This document shows, piece after piece, positions 57,570 through 64,000 of a stretch of 64,000 nucleotides of DNA (its first letter is position 1; the number at the start of each line of letters is the position of its first letter). Where the stretch lies: assembly GCF_900089605.1 (NCBI RefSeq), contig NZ_LT594324.1, forward strand, positions 744,001-808,000, read 5' to 3'. The stretch comes from Micromonospora narathiwatensis (GTDB lineage Bacteria > Actinomycetota > Actinomycetes > Mycobacteriales > Micromonosporaceae). The position numbers and the translations under genes are program-made. Below the pieces are notes generated by a model. It did no database searches, had not been told where the DNA came from, and saw nothing but the letters and a program-made list of their open reading frames with translations.

Positions 57570-58553
57570 TCACCAGCGGTCGTGCACCTGCGGCCGGATC
57601 AGCTCGTCGTACGTCTCGCGGACGGCGGCCAGCTCGGCCCCGGTCAACGGCGGCAGGTCGGCCGTGGCGGCGTTGCGCCGCGCCTGCTCGGCGTCGCGGG
57701 CGCCGGGGATGACCACGGTGACGCCGGGCTGGTCGAGGATCCAGCGCAGCGCGAACTGGGCCATCGTCCGGCCGTCGCCGACCAGCGGCGAGAGCCGGCG
57801 TACGGCGGCCAGGCCGAGGTCGTAGTCGACCCCGGAGAACGTCTCGCCGACGTCGAACGATTCCCCGTGCCGGTTGAAGTTGCGGTGGTCGTTCGCCGGG
57901 AACGTGGTGTGCTCGTCGTAGCGACCGGAGAGCAGGCCGCTGGCCAGCGGCACCCGGGCGATGATGCCCACGCCGGCCGCCGACGCGGCGGGCAGCACCC
58001 GGTCGAGCGGCTTGAGCCGGACCGCGTTGAGGATGATCTGCACGCTGGCCACGCCGGGCCGGGCGATGGCGGTGAGCGCCTGGTCGCAGGTCTCGACGCT
58101 GACCCCGTACCCGGCGATCCGCCGCTCGGCGACCAGGGTGTCCAGCGCGTCGAAGACCCGGTCGTCGGCGAAGACCGCGGTGGGCGGGCAGTGCAGCTGC
58201 ACCAGGTCGAGGGTGTCCACGCCGAGGTTGGCCCGGGAGCGGTCGGTCCAGGCCCGGAAGTTGTCCAGGGTGTACGCCTCCGGCGTCTGCGGCACCCGCC
58301 GGCCCATCTTGGTCGCCACGGTCAGCCCGTGCCCGGGGCGCTCGCGCAGGAACCGGCCGATCAGCCGCTCGCTGCGGCCGTCGCCGTACACGTCGGCGGT
58401 GTCCAGGAAGGTGACGCCGGAGTCGACGGCGGCGGCGAGCACGTCCATCGCCGCGCTCTCGCTGACCTCACCCCAGTCGGCGCCGAGCTGCCAGGCACCG
58501 AGTCCGACGATGCCCGCGTGCCGGCCGAGCCGGCCGAAGCTGCGCTGTTCCAT
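57570..58553 (-). CDS. Aldo/keto reductase
   Basis: 327 residues, (beta/alpha)8 NADPH-dependent oxidoreductase. The catalytic tetrad is visible: Asp and Tyr in FLDTADVYGDGRSE (about 49-62), Lys in VATKMGRR (about 82), His in LVQLHCPP (about 121). The ending VTVVIPGARDAEQARRNAATADLPPLT is typical. The substrate cannot be deduced; the group is that of YghZ/YajO-like enzymes. It is divergent from the methyltransferase gene, which begins 85 bases away. Confidence 0.9.
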   Translation of the reverse strand: MEQRSFGRLGRHAGIVGLGAWQLGADWGEVSESAAMDVLAAAVDSGVTFLDTADVYGDGRSERLIGRFLRERPGHGLTVATKMGRRVPQTPEAYTLDNFRAWTDRSRANLGVDTLDLVQLHCPPTAVFADDRVFDALDTLVAERRIAGYGVSVETCDQALTAIARPGVASVQIILNAVRLKPLDRVLPAASAAGVGIIARVPLASGLLSGRYDEHTTFPANDHRNFNRHGESFDVGETFSGVDYDLGLAAVRRLSPLVGDGRTMAQFALRWILDQPGVTVVIPGARDAEQARRNAATADLPPLTGAELAAVRETYDELIRPQVHDRW

Positions 58554-58613
58554 TCGCGGAAGCCTAGTGAGCGGCTTGCCGGCGCGCGCGGCGGGCCGTA
58601 CCGTCTAGCAAGA

Positions 58614-58623
58614 CGTACGTACG
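58614..58623. promoter_or_regulatory. CGTACGTACG palindrome, possible repressor site
   Basis: A 10-base palindrome (58614-58623) within TAGCAAGACGTACGTACGG, preceded by CCGTAC at 58596-58601 whose complement GTACGG lies at 58619-58624. It stands 16 bases before the methyltransferase ATG and could be a TetR-family operator. No regulator gene is near. Confidence 0.4.
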
Positions 58624-58638
58624 GTTTGGAGGTTTGTC

Positions 58639-59433
58639 ATGTGGGACCCGACCACCTACCTGCGCTACGGCGACGAGCGCTCCCGGCCCTTCCACGACCT
58701 GGTCGCCCGGGTCCCGGCCGAGCGCCCACGGGCCGTGGTGGACCTCGGCTGCGGCCCCGGCACGCTCACCGCCACCCTCGCCCGGCGGTGGCCGCGGGCC
58801 CGGCTGGGCGGGATCGACTCCTCCCCAGAGATGATCGCCCGGGCGAGCGCCCTGGACACCCCGGCCACCTTCGCCGTCGGCGACGTACGGTCCTGGCGTC
58901 CGGAGCCGGACGTGGACGTGGTGGTCAGCAACGCGGTGCTCCAGTGGGTGCCCGGCCACCGGGAGCTGCTCACCCGCTGGGCCGCCGGGCTGCCGGCGGG
59001 CGCGTGGCTGGCCTTCCAGGTCCCCGGCAACTTCGACGCCCCGTCGCACCGGGCGCTGCGTGCGGTGGCCGGGCATGACCGGTGGCGGGACACGCTCGCC
59101 CCGCTGCTGCGCGAGGCGCCCGTCGACGACCCCGTCGACTACGCCGCGCTGCTGGTCGGTGCCGGCTGCGCGGTCGACGCCTGGGAGACTACCTACGTGC
59201 ACCTGCTCCCGGCCGCCGCCGGCGCGGACCACCCGGTCCTGACCTGGATGGAGGGTACGGCGCTGCGCCCGGTCCGGGCCGCGCTGACCGCCGCCGGCTG
59301 GGCCGAGTTCCGCGCCGAGCTGGGCGTCCGGCTCGCACAGGATTACCCGGTGCGGCAGGGTCAGGTGTACTTCCCGTTCCGCCGGATCTTCGCGGTGGCC
59401 CGCACCGGCGCCCGCGCAGAGGAGACCAAGTGA
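58639..59433 (+). CDS. tam: Trans-aconitate 2-methyltransferase
   Basis: 264 residues. SAM-dependent enzyme that esterifies trans-aconitate, a toxic by-product of the citric acid cycle. Class I fold: VVDLGCGPGTLTATLARRWP (SAM motif I, about 33-52), GGIDSSPEMIARA, DVRSWRPEPDVDVVVSNAVLQWVPGH, and YDEL-like later regions such as VPGNFDAPSHRAL, which fit the Tam group and not general methyltransferases. A GGAGG ribosome binding site precedes the ATG. The last codons overlap the adenosine-deaminase-family gene (GTGA). Confidence 0.85.
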   Translation: MWDPTTYLRYGDERSRPFHDLVARVPAERPRAVVDLGCGPGTLTATLARRWPRARLGGIDSSPEMIARASALDTPATFAVGDVRSWRPEPDVDVVVSNAVLQWVPGHRELLTRWAAGLPAGAWLAFQVPGNFDAPSHRALRAVAGHDRWRDTLAPLLREAPVDDPVDYAALLVGAGCAVDAWETTYVHLLPAAAGADHPVLTWMEGTALRPVRAALTAAGWAEFRAELGVRLAQDYPVRQGQVYFPFRRIFAVARTGARAEETK

Positions 59434-60455
59434 CCGACCTGTCCGCCTTCATCGCCGGACTGCCCAAGGTGGAGCTGCACGTGCACCACGTCGGCTCCGC
59501 CTCGCCCCGGATCGTCGCCGAGCTGGCCGCCCGGCACGAGGGGCGCAGCCCCGTCCCGGCCGACCCCGAGCGGCTCGCCGAATATTTCGCGTTCCGCGAC
59601 TTCGCCCATTTCGTCGAGATCTACCTCAGCGTCGTGGACCTGATCCGCGACCCGGAGGACGTCTGGATCCTCACCCACGAGGTGGCCCGGGAGCTGGCCC
59701 GCCAGCAGGTCCGGTACGCCGAGCTGACCATCACGCCGTACTCGCACGTGCGCCGGGGGATTCCGGCGCCCGCGTTCTGCGAGGCGATCGAGGACGCGCG
59801 CAAGCGGGCCGAGGCCGACTTCGGCATCGCGCTGCGCTGGTGCTTCGACATTCCCGGTGAGGCGGGACTGCCGGCCGCCGAGGAGACGCTGCAGATCGCC
59901 CTGCGGGAACGGCCGGACGGGCTGATCAGCTTCGGCCTGGGCGGCCCCGAGATCGGGGTGCCGCGACCGCAGTTCAAGCCGTACTTCGACCAGGCCCGAG
60001 CCGCGGGGCTGCGCTCGGTGCCGCACGCCGGCGAGACCACCGGGCCGGAGACGATCTGGGACGCGCTGCGGGAACTGGGCGCGGAGCGGATCGGCCACGG
60101 CATCTCCGCCGCGCTCGATCCCGAACTGCTCACCCACCTGGCCGAGCGGCAGATCGCGCTGGAGGTCTGCCCCACCTCCAACGTCCGTACCCGGGCGGTG
60201 GCGACCCTCGACGAGCACCCGCTGCCGCAGCTCGTCGAGGCCGGGCTGCTGGTCACCATCAACTCCGACGACCCGCCGATGTTCGGCACCACCCTGAACG
60301 ACGAGTACGCCGTCGCCGCCCGGCTGCTGAACGTGGGCCCGGACGGGCTCGCCGCGCTGGCCCGGGCCGCGGTCACCGCCTCGTTCCTGGAGCCGGCGGA
60401 GAAGGCCCGGATCAGCGGCGAGATCGACGCGTACCTGGCGGGCGCGGCGCGCTGA
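59430..60455 (+). CDS. Adenosine-deaminase-family hydrolase
   Basis: 341 residues, metal-dependent TIM-barrel deaminase. Ligands: His-x-His in ELHVHHVGSASP, His in SVPHAGETTGPE, His in RIGHGISA and Asp in NSDDPPMF. The first motif is HHVGS where most adenosine deaminases have HLEGS/HLDGS, so it belongs to a variant actinobacterial branch. It may act on adenosine; an alternative for this branch is deamination of 6-aminodeoxyfutalosine in the futalosine menaquinone route, but no futalosine gene is near. It overlaps the Tam gene (GTGA) and a hairpin follows its stop. Confidence 0.85.
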   Translation: MTDLSAFIAGLPKVELHVHHVGSASPRIVAELAARHEGRSPVPADPERLAEYFAFRDFAHFVEIYLSVVDLIRDPEDVWILTHEVARELARQQVRYAELTITPYSHVRRGIPAPAFCEAIEDARKRAEADFGIALRWCFDIPGEAGLPAAEETLQIALRERPDGLISFGLGGPEIGVPRPQFKPYFDQARAAGLRSVPHAGETTGPETIWDALRELGAERIGHGISAALDPELLTHLAERQIALEVCPTSNVRTRAVATLDEHPLPQLVEAGLLVTINSDDPPMFGTTLNDEYAVAARLLNVGPDGLAALARAAVTASFLEPAEKARISGEIDAYLAGAAR

Positions 60456-60474
60456 GAGGACCCGACGGGGAGTG

Positions 60475-60522
60475 GCGCGCGACGGGAGCGAGGTGTGGGG
60501 GACCGAAACTCCCGCCGCGCGC
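60475..60522 (+). terminator. Hairpin after the deaminase gene
   Basis: GCGCGCGACGGGAG (60475-60488) pairs with CTCCCGCCGCGCGC (60509-60522), 13 of 14 pairs, 20-base loop. It starts 20 bases past the stop. The remaining gap to the sensor kinase gene at 60678 shows nothing else. Confidence 0.6.
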
Positions 60523-60677
60523 ACGGATCCGCCGGCCGAGGGTGTTACCGGGGCGTTCCGGCCGACGGAACTGATGGGTTCGGTGAGATCCTGGCAGCCG
60601 GTCGGGCCGGCGCGGCGGTGGTTAACCCAGACCTAAGGAAGACTTGCGGCGGGCCACAGCCAGCGGCCGAGACACGG

Positions 60678-62066
60678 TCAGCGCGGCCGGGGCAGGCGGC
60701 GGCGGATCTTCTGCTCCCGGCCGTCCCGCGCCATCCGGCCGACCAGCCCGAACCGGTTGACCTGCCGGGGCGTCGCCTCCGGGTCGGCCAGCAGCATCAC
60801 CACGCTGGCCCCGCCGAGCCGGGCCTGGTCGATGCTGACCGACCCGTTGGCCTGCAACGCGACCCGCCGGGCGATGTCCAGCCCGAGCCCGGTCGAGCCC
60901 TGGTCGCTGGCGCCCCGGCGCAGCGCCCGGTCCGGATTCGCGATGCCCGGGCCGGCGTCGTCGATGCGGATCGCCACCCAGCCGTCCCGCCGGCTGACCG
61001 CCACCTCGAACGCGGTGCCCTGCGGCGTGTAGCGGAAGACGTTGCCGATCACCGCGTCGAGCGCGGCGGCCAGCTCGGCCCGGGGCACCGGCGCCGGAAT
61101 GCGTAGTTGCGCCCCGACGACCCGGTGCGGCCGGTTCTGGTCGCCCGCGAGGGCCGACCAGAAGACCATCCGGTCCCGGACCACCTCGCTCACGTCGCAC
61201 GTCGCCGGTCCGGCCTCCTGGCTGACCGCCTTGCGGGTGGTCTTGATCAGCTGGTCGACCTCGCCCTCCAGGGTGACGATGGCCTGCCGGATCCGCCGGA
61301 TGCCGCGCCGGCGGTCGAGTTCCGCCGCGCTGAACGTCCCGATGCTGGTGTCGTCGGACTCCAGCGCCTCGGCGTCCAGCCGCAGCGCGGTCAGCGGGGT
61401 ACGCAACCGGTGGGACAGGTCCGCGACGAGTTCCCGCTCGTCGGCGCGGAGCGCGACGAGCCGCTCCGCCATCCGGTTGAACGCGTGCCCGGCCTCGGCC
61501 AGCTCCCGCGGGCCGGCCGGCTCGACCCGTACGCCGAGGTCACCGTCGCCGACGGCGAGCGCCGCCTTGACCAGCTCGCCGGTGGCGTCCACCGCCCGCG
61601 CGGCAACCCGGTCGACCACGATCACCACGGCCGCGACCAGCGCCGCCGCCACCGCGAGCAGCAGCAGCCACCGCCGGCCGGAACCCTCGTCGAGCACCCG
61701 GTCGGGGACGAAGACCTCCACCACCGCGACCCTGTCGCCGAGCACCACCGGGTCCAGCCGGAGCACGCCGCCGGGCACGTCGGTGACCAGCGACCGCCGG
61801 TCGGCGCCGGCCCGGGCCAGCGCCGCGGCGTCGGCGCGGCCGAGGGACTCGTCACCACCGAGACCGTGTACGACCGGCCGCAGCGCCGGGTCGTCGTCGG
61901 TGGCCGCGACCGCGCGGTGGACGACGTCCGGGTCGGTGCTGACCGCGAGCGCGCCGGTGACCAGGGCACTGCGCCGGGCCGCGTCGGCCAGCTTCTCGTG
62001 CCGCGACTGGTCGCCGAGGGCGAGCCCGAGCGGGATGAGGAAGGCGAGCGCGACGAGGGTGCACAT
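60678..62066 (-). CDS. Two-component sensor histidine kinase
   Basis: 462 residues from ATG 62066. An N-terminal transmembrane helix, an extracellular sensor part (about 25-130), a second helix (WLLLLAVAAALVAAVVIVV), HAMP (about 155-205), DHp with the phosphorylated His in ADLSHRLRTPLTALRL, and a HATPase domain with NVFRYTPQGT (N box), DDAGPGIAN and STGLGLDIARRV. It pairs with the response regulator directly upstream. The start is uncertain: a CTG at 62099 overlapping the regulator stop (CTGA) would give a better N-terminus (LRPALAWLTAGM) with the usual basic residue before the helix; no canonical in-frame start lies between them. Confidence 0.85.
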   Translation of the reverse strand: MCTLVALAFLIPLGLALGDQSRHEKLADAARRSALVTGALAVSTDPDVVHRAVAATDDDPALRPVVHGLGGDESLGRADAAALARAGADRRSLVTDVPGGVLRLDPVVLGDRVAVVEVFVPDRVLDEGSGRRWLLLLAVAAALVAAVVIVVDRVAARAVDATGELVKAALAVGDGDLGVRVEPAGPRELAEAGHAFNRMAERLVALRADERELVADLSHRLRTPLTALRLDAEALESDDTSIGTFSAAELDRRRGIRRIRQAIVTLEGEVDQLIKTTRKAVSQEAGPATCDVSEVVRDRMVFWSALAGDQNRPHRVVGAQLRIPAPVPRAELAAALDAVIGNVFRYTPQGTAFEVAVSRRDGWVAIRIDDAGPGIANPDRALRRGASDQGSTGLGLDIARRVALQANGSVSIDQARLGGASVVMLLADPEATPRQVNRFGLVGRMARDGREQKIRRRLPRPR

Positions 62067-62095
62067 GCCGGCCGTGAGCCAGGCCAGCGCGGGCC

Positions 62096-62785
62096 TCAGT
62101 CGGGCACCACCAGCCGGAAGCCGACCCCCCGCACGGTGCGCAGGTAGCGCGGCTTCGCCGCGGACTCGCCCATTTTGCGGCGCAGCCAGTAGAGGTGAAC
62201 GTCGATGGTCTGGTCCTCGCCGACCGACGGCTGCCGCCATACCTCCTCCAAGAGTTCCCGCCGGGACACTACCCGGCCGGGACGCGCGGCGAGATACGCC
62301 AGCAGGTCGAATTCCTTACGGGTCAGCGCCAGCGGCTGCCCGTCCAGCACCGCGCTGCGTTCGCCCACGTCCACCCGCAGCCCGCCGACGGTGTGCACCG
62401 CCGGCTGGACCGTACGGCTGGCCCGGCCCGCCCGGCGCAGCACGGTGGTGATCCGGGCATCCAGGTGGGCCCCGGTGAACGGCTTGACCATGTAGTCGTC
62501 GGCGCCCGCCCGCAACAGCCGCACCACGGACTGCTCGTCGTCCCTCGCGGTGGCGATGATGATCGGCACGTCGGTGATCCCGCGCAGCATCCGCAGCGCG
62601 TCCGAGCCGTCCAGATCGGGCAGGCCGAGGTCGAGCACGACCAGGTCGGGAGTCTCGGCGGCGACCCGGCGCAGCGCGTCCAGCGCCGTGCCGACGGCGT
62701 GCACGGCGTGTCCCCGGTCGGTGAGGGACCGCAGCATCGCACCGCGTACGACGTGATCGTCTTCGACCAGGAGGACGGTGGCCAC
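62096..62785 (-). CDS. OmpR/PhoB-family response regulator
   Basis: 229 residues. Receiver domain (1-120): VLLVEDDHVV (acidic pocket), VVLDLGLPDLDG with the phosphorylated Asp near 53, ATARDDEQSV and VKPF (Lys). Winged-helix effector domain (about 130-228): LTRKEFDLLAYLAARPGRVVSRRELLEEVWRQPSVGEDQTIDVHLYWLRRKMGE and YLRTVRGVGFRL, the OmpR type. The GTG at 62785 gives VATVLLVEDD, the right start; no ribosome binding site was seen, so it may be leaderless. It is the first gene of the two-component pair; the kinase follows, overlapping. Confidence 0.92.
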   Translation of the reverse strand: MATVLLVEDDHVVRGAMLRSLTDRGHAVHAVGTALDALRRVAAETPDLVVLDLGLPDLDGSDALRMLRGITDVPIIIATARDDEQSVVRLLRAGADDYMVKPFTGAHLDARITTVLRRAGRASRTVQPAVHTVGGLRVDVGERSAVLDGQPLALTRKEFDLLAYLAARPGRVVSRRELLEEVWRQPSVGEDQTIDVHLYWLRRKMGESAAKPRYLRTVRGVGFRLVVPD

Positions 62786-62858
62786 GTCAAGACGGTACTC
62801 GGCGTGGCAAGTTGATCGCGTTGCGGCAGTTGAGGGAACCGGGCAAGCTGGGACGACG

Positions 62859-63785
62859 ATGACGTTCACCCTGTTCCCCGACACCCGCCTGGCGCTCGCC
62901 CGGGACGCCCTCGCCGGCCTCTCGGTCGGTGACGCTCTCGGCGCGATGTTCTTCGTCCCCGGCCGGCCGACCGCGCCGTGGCACGATGACCTGCCTCCCG
63001 GCCCGTGGGCGTGGAGTGACGACACCGAGATGGCCTGCTCGGTCGTGACCGTCCTGACCGAGGCCGGGGAGATCGATCGCGACAGCCTGGCCAGCGCCTT
63101 CGCCGAGCGCTACGACCCGGCCCGCCGCTACGGCGCGGGCGCCGTCGAGCTGCTGGAGCTGATCCGCGCCGGGACGCCGTGGCCGGTGGCCGCCGCGTCC
63201 GCGTTCGACGGGCAGGGCTCCTGCGGCAACGGCGCCGCGATGCGGGTCGCCCCGCTCGGCGCCTGGTACGCCGACTCGACCCGGCGCGCCGCCGATCAGG
63301 CCCGCGCCTCCGCCGAGGTGACCCACGCCCACCCGGAGGGAATCGCCGGCGCGGTCGCGGTGACGGTCGCCGCCTCGCTGGCCGCCCGGGCCCGGCTGGA
63401 CGGGGACCGACCCGAGCCGGCCCGGCTGCTCGGCGCGGTGGCCGGCGCCCTGGACCCGGGCGGCGAGCTGCACCGGGGCGTACGCCGGGCGGTCGCGTTG
63501 CTCGGTCACTCGGCGGGCGTGGCCGCCGACGCGCTCGGCAACGGCTCCCGGGTCACCGCGCAGGACACCGTCCCGTTCACGCTCTGGGTCGCCGCCACCC
63601 ACCTCGACGACTACCCGGCCGCGATCCGCGTCTGCGTCGAGGCGGGCGGGGACGTGGACACCACTGCGGCCATCGTCGGCGGGGTGGTCGCCGCGTACAC
63701 CGGGGTCGGCACGCCGGGCGGCGTGCCCGACGGCTGGCTCGCCGCCCGCGAGCCGCTGCCGACCTGGCTCCCCGCCCACCCCTGA
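62859..63785 (+). CDS. ADP-ribosylglycohydrolase family protein
   Basis: 308 residues, all-alpha dinuclear magnesium hydrolase that removes ADP-ribose from targets such as arginine-ribosylated proteins or O-acetyl-ADP-ribose. Family motifs: LAGLSVGDALGAMFF at the N-terminus, WSDDTEMACS (metal Asp/Thr pair), YGAGAVELL, CGNGAAMRVAPLG (G-N-G-A), and the C-terminal GGDVDTTAAIVGGVVAAYTG (metal-binding D-x-D-T-T). The ATG at 62859 starts MTFTLFPDTR. It is divergent from the response regulator (73 bases). A partner ADP-ribosyltransferase is not seen. Confidence 0.92.
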   Translation: MTFTLFPDTRLALARDALAGLSVGDALGAMFFVPGRPTAPWHDDLPPGPWAWSDDTEMACSVVTVLTEAGEIDRDSLASAFAERYDPARRYGAGAVELLELIRAGTPWPVAAASAFDGQGSCGNGAAMRVAPLGAWYADSTRRAADQARASAEVTHAHPEGIAGAVAVTVAASLAARARLDGDRPEPARLLGAVAGALDPGGELHRGVRRAVALLGHSAGVAADALGNGSRVTAQDTVPFTLWVAATHLDDYPAAIRVCVEAGGDVDTTAAIVGGVVAAYTGVGTPGGVPDGWLAAREPLPTWLPAHP

Positions 63786-63805
63786 CTCCCCGCGTCCGCG
63801 CCCCC

Positions 63806-63895
63806 GGCTCGCGGCTCGCGGCTCGCGCAGTGTCGGCGAAAGTGCTGCTTCGCGATGCCGGGATGGGCCGCTTTCGGGGAAGGTGCTGCCTCGCG
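63806..63895. repeat. Short repeats downstream of the ADP-ribosylglycohydrolase
   Basis: GGCTCGC occurs three times in tandem at 63806-63826. A 17-base near-copy GAAAGTGCTGCTTCGCG (63838-63854) and GAAGGTGCTGCCTCGCG (63879-63895), 41 bases apart with two mismatches, follows. The whole 63786-63915 gap shows no gene. Confidence 0.6.
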
Positions 63896-63915
63896 GCGCG
63901 TCGGGGTGGTCGGCG

Positions 63916-64000
63916 TCAGCTCGTCGGGGTGGCGGGGGCGTGCCGGCCCGAGAGGACGGGCTCGCCGGTTTCGCCCGGAGCCGGCCGCACGTCGAGTGTC
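63916..64000 (-). CDS. C-terminal tip of a possible gene running off the right edge
   Basis: On the minus strand a frame of 28 codons ends at 63916-63918 with TLDVRPAPGETGEPVLSGRH and then APATPTS. It has no stop before the window edge and reads like an exposed protein terminus, but too little is visible to identify or to rule out a chance frame. Confidence 0.35.
   Translation of the reverse strand, partial: TLDVRPAPGETGEPVLSGRHAPATPTS

Noticed and set aside
1..64000. tRNA/rRNA genes, CRISPR arrays, insertion sequences, attachment sites
   Set aside because: I looked for tRNA-like stem patterns, regularly spaced repeats and transposase frames and found none that could be supported.

Overview
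The window is very GC-rich chromosomal DNA from an actinobacterium. Gene content, codon use (near-uniform G/C third positions, many GTG starts) and individual genes (class F sortase, F420-dependent oxidoreductase, PAC2 protein, CelR/CebR-type operator at a GH9 cellulase, DUF3618/DUF4235/phage-holin envelope genes) point to the Micromonosporaceae, most likely Micromonospora or a close relative; the genus is inferred from recollection of such genomes. No rRNA, tRNA, CRISPR array, insertion sequence or prophage was found. Most of it looks like ordinary core and accessory chromosome, densely packed and mostly in short runs of one to four genes.

Layout. 1-7.2 kb: a DEAD/DEAH helicase running off the left edge, trmB, a secreted protein with a class F sortase behind a 54-55 bp tandem repeat, a monooxygenase-fold protein, exonuclease III and a PAC2 protein. 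7.2-15.5 kb: a lytic-transglycosylase-like wall enzyme, an EcsC-family gene broken by an internal deletion, a GDSL lipoprotein, a succinate-semialdehyde dehydrogenase, two acetyltransferases, a HAD phosphatase, an overlapping pair of unrecognised genes (one with a histidyl-tRNA-synthetase-like motif) and an SMR exporter. 15.6-22.7 kb: a secreted GH9 cellulase with a textbook cellulose-responsive operator, a PP2C phosphatase, HrpB helicase carrying an in-frame palindromic insertion, and a SigB-type sigma factor. 23-32 kb: a decarboxylase-fold protein, a MarR-pirin operon, GH15, and a SpoIIE-type phosphatase. 32-36.7 kb: a run of stress or envelope genes (SRPBCC, DUF2795, BrkB, ChaB) and an aldehyde dehydrogenase. 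36.7-39.8 kb: a phytoene-desaturase-like oxidoreductase, polyprenol-phosphate mannose synthase and an SRPBCC protein.

39.9-48.6 kb is the most distinctive block: eight genes on the plus strand, nearly all overlapping, which encode a complete set of ADP-heptose enzymes (GmhA, GmhB, bifunctional HldE), two GT9 heptosyltransferase-type enzymes (one fused to GmhB), two GT4-like glycosyltransferases, an SDR and, last, a type IB topoisomerase. In an organism with no lipopolysaccharide this implies a heptose-containing surface glycan, glycoprotein or metabolite whose acceptor is unknown.

48.8-57.5 kb holds an AraC regulator, an F420-dependent oxidoreductase, a NagZ-type GH3 enzyme, a lipoprotein, and an envelope cassette (DUF1206, phage-holin-like, DUF3618, DUF4235) followed by a cold-shock protein. 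57.5-64 kb holds an aldo/keto reductase, a trans-aconitate methyltransferase overlapping an adenosine-deaminase-family gene, an OmpR-type two-component system, an ADP-ribosylglycohydrolase and the 3' tip of a possible last gene.
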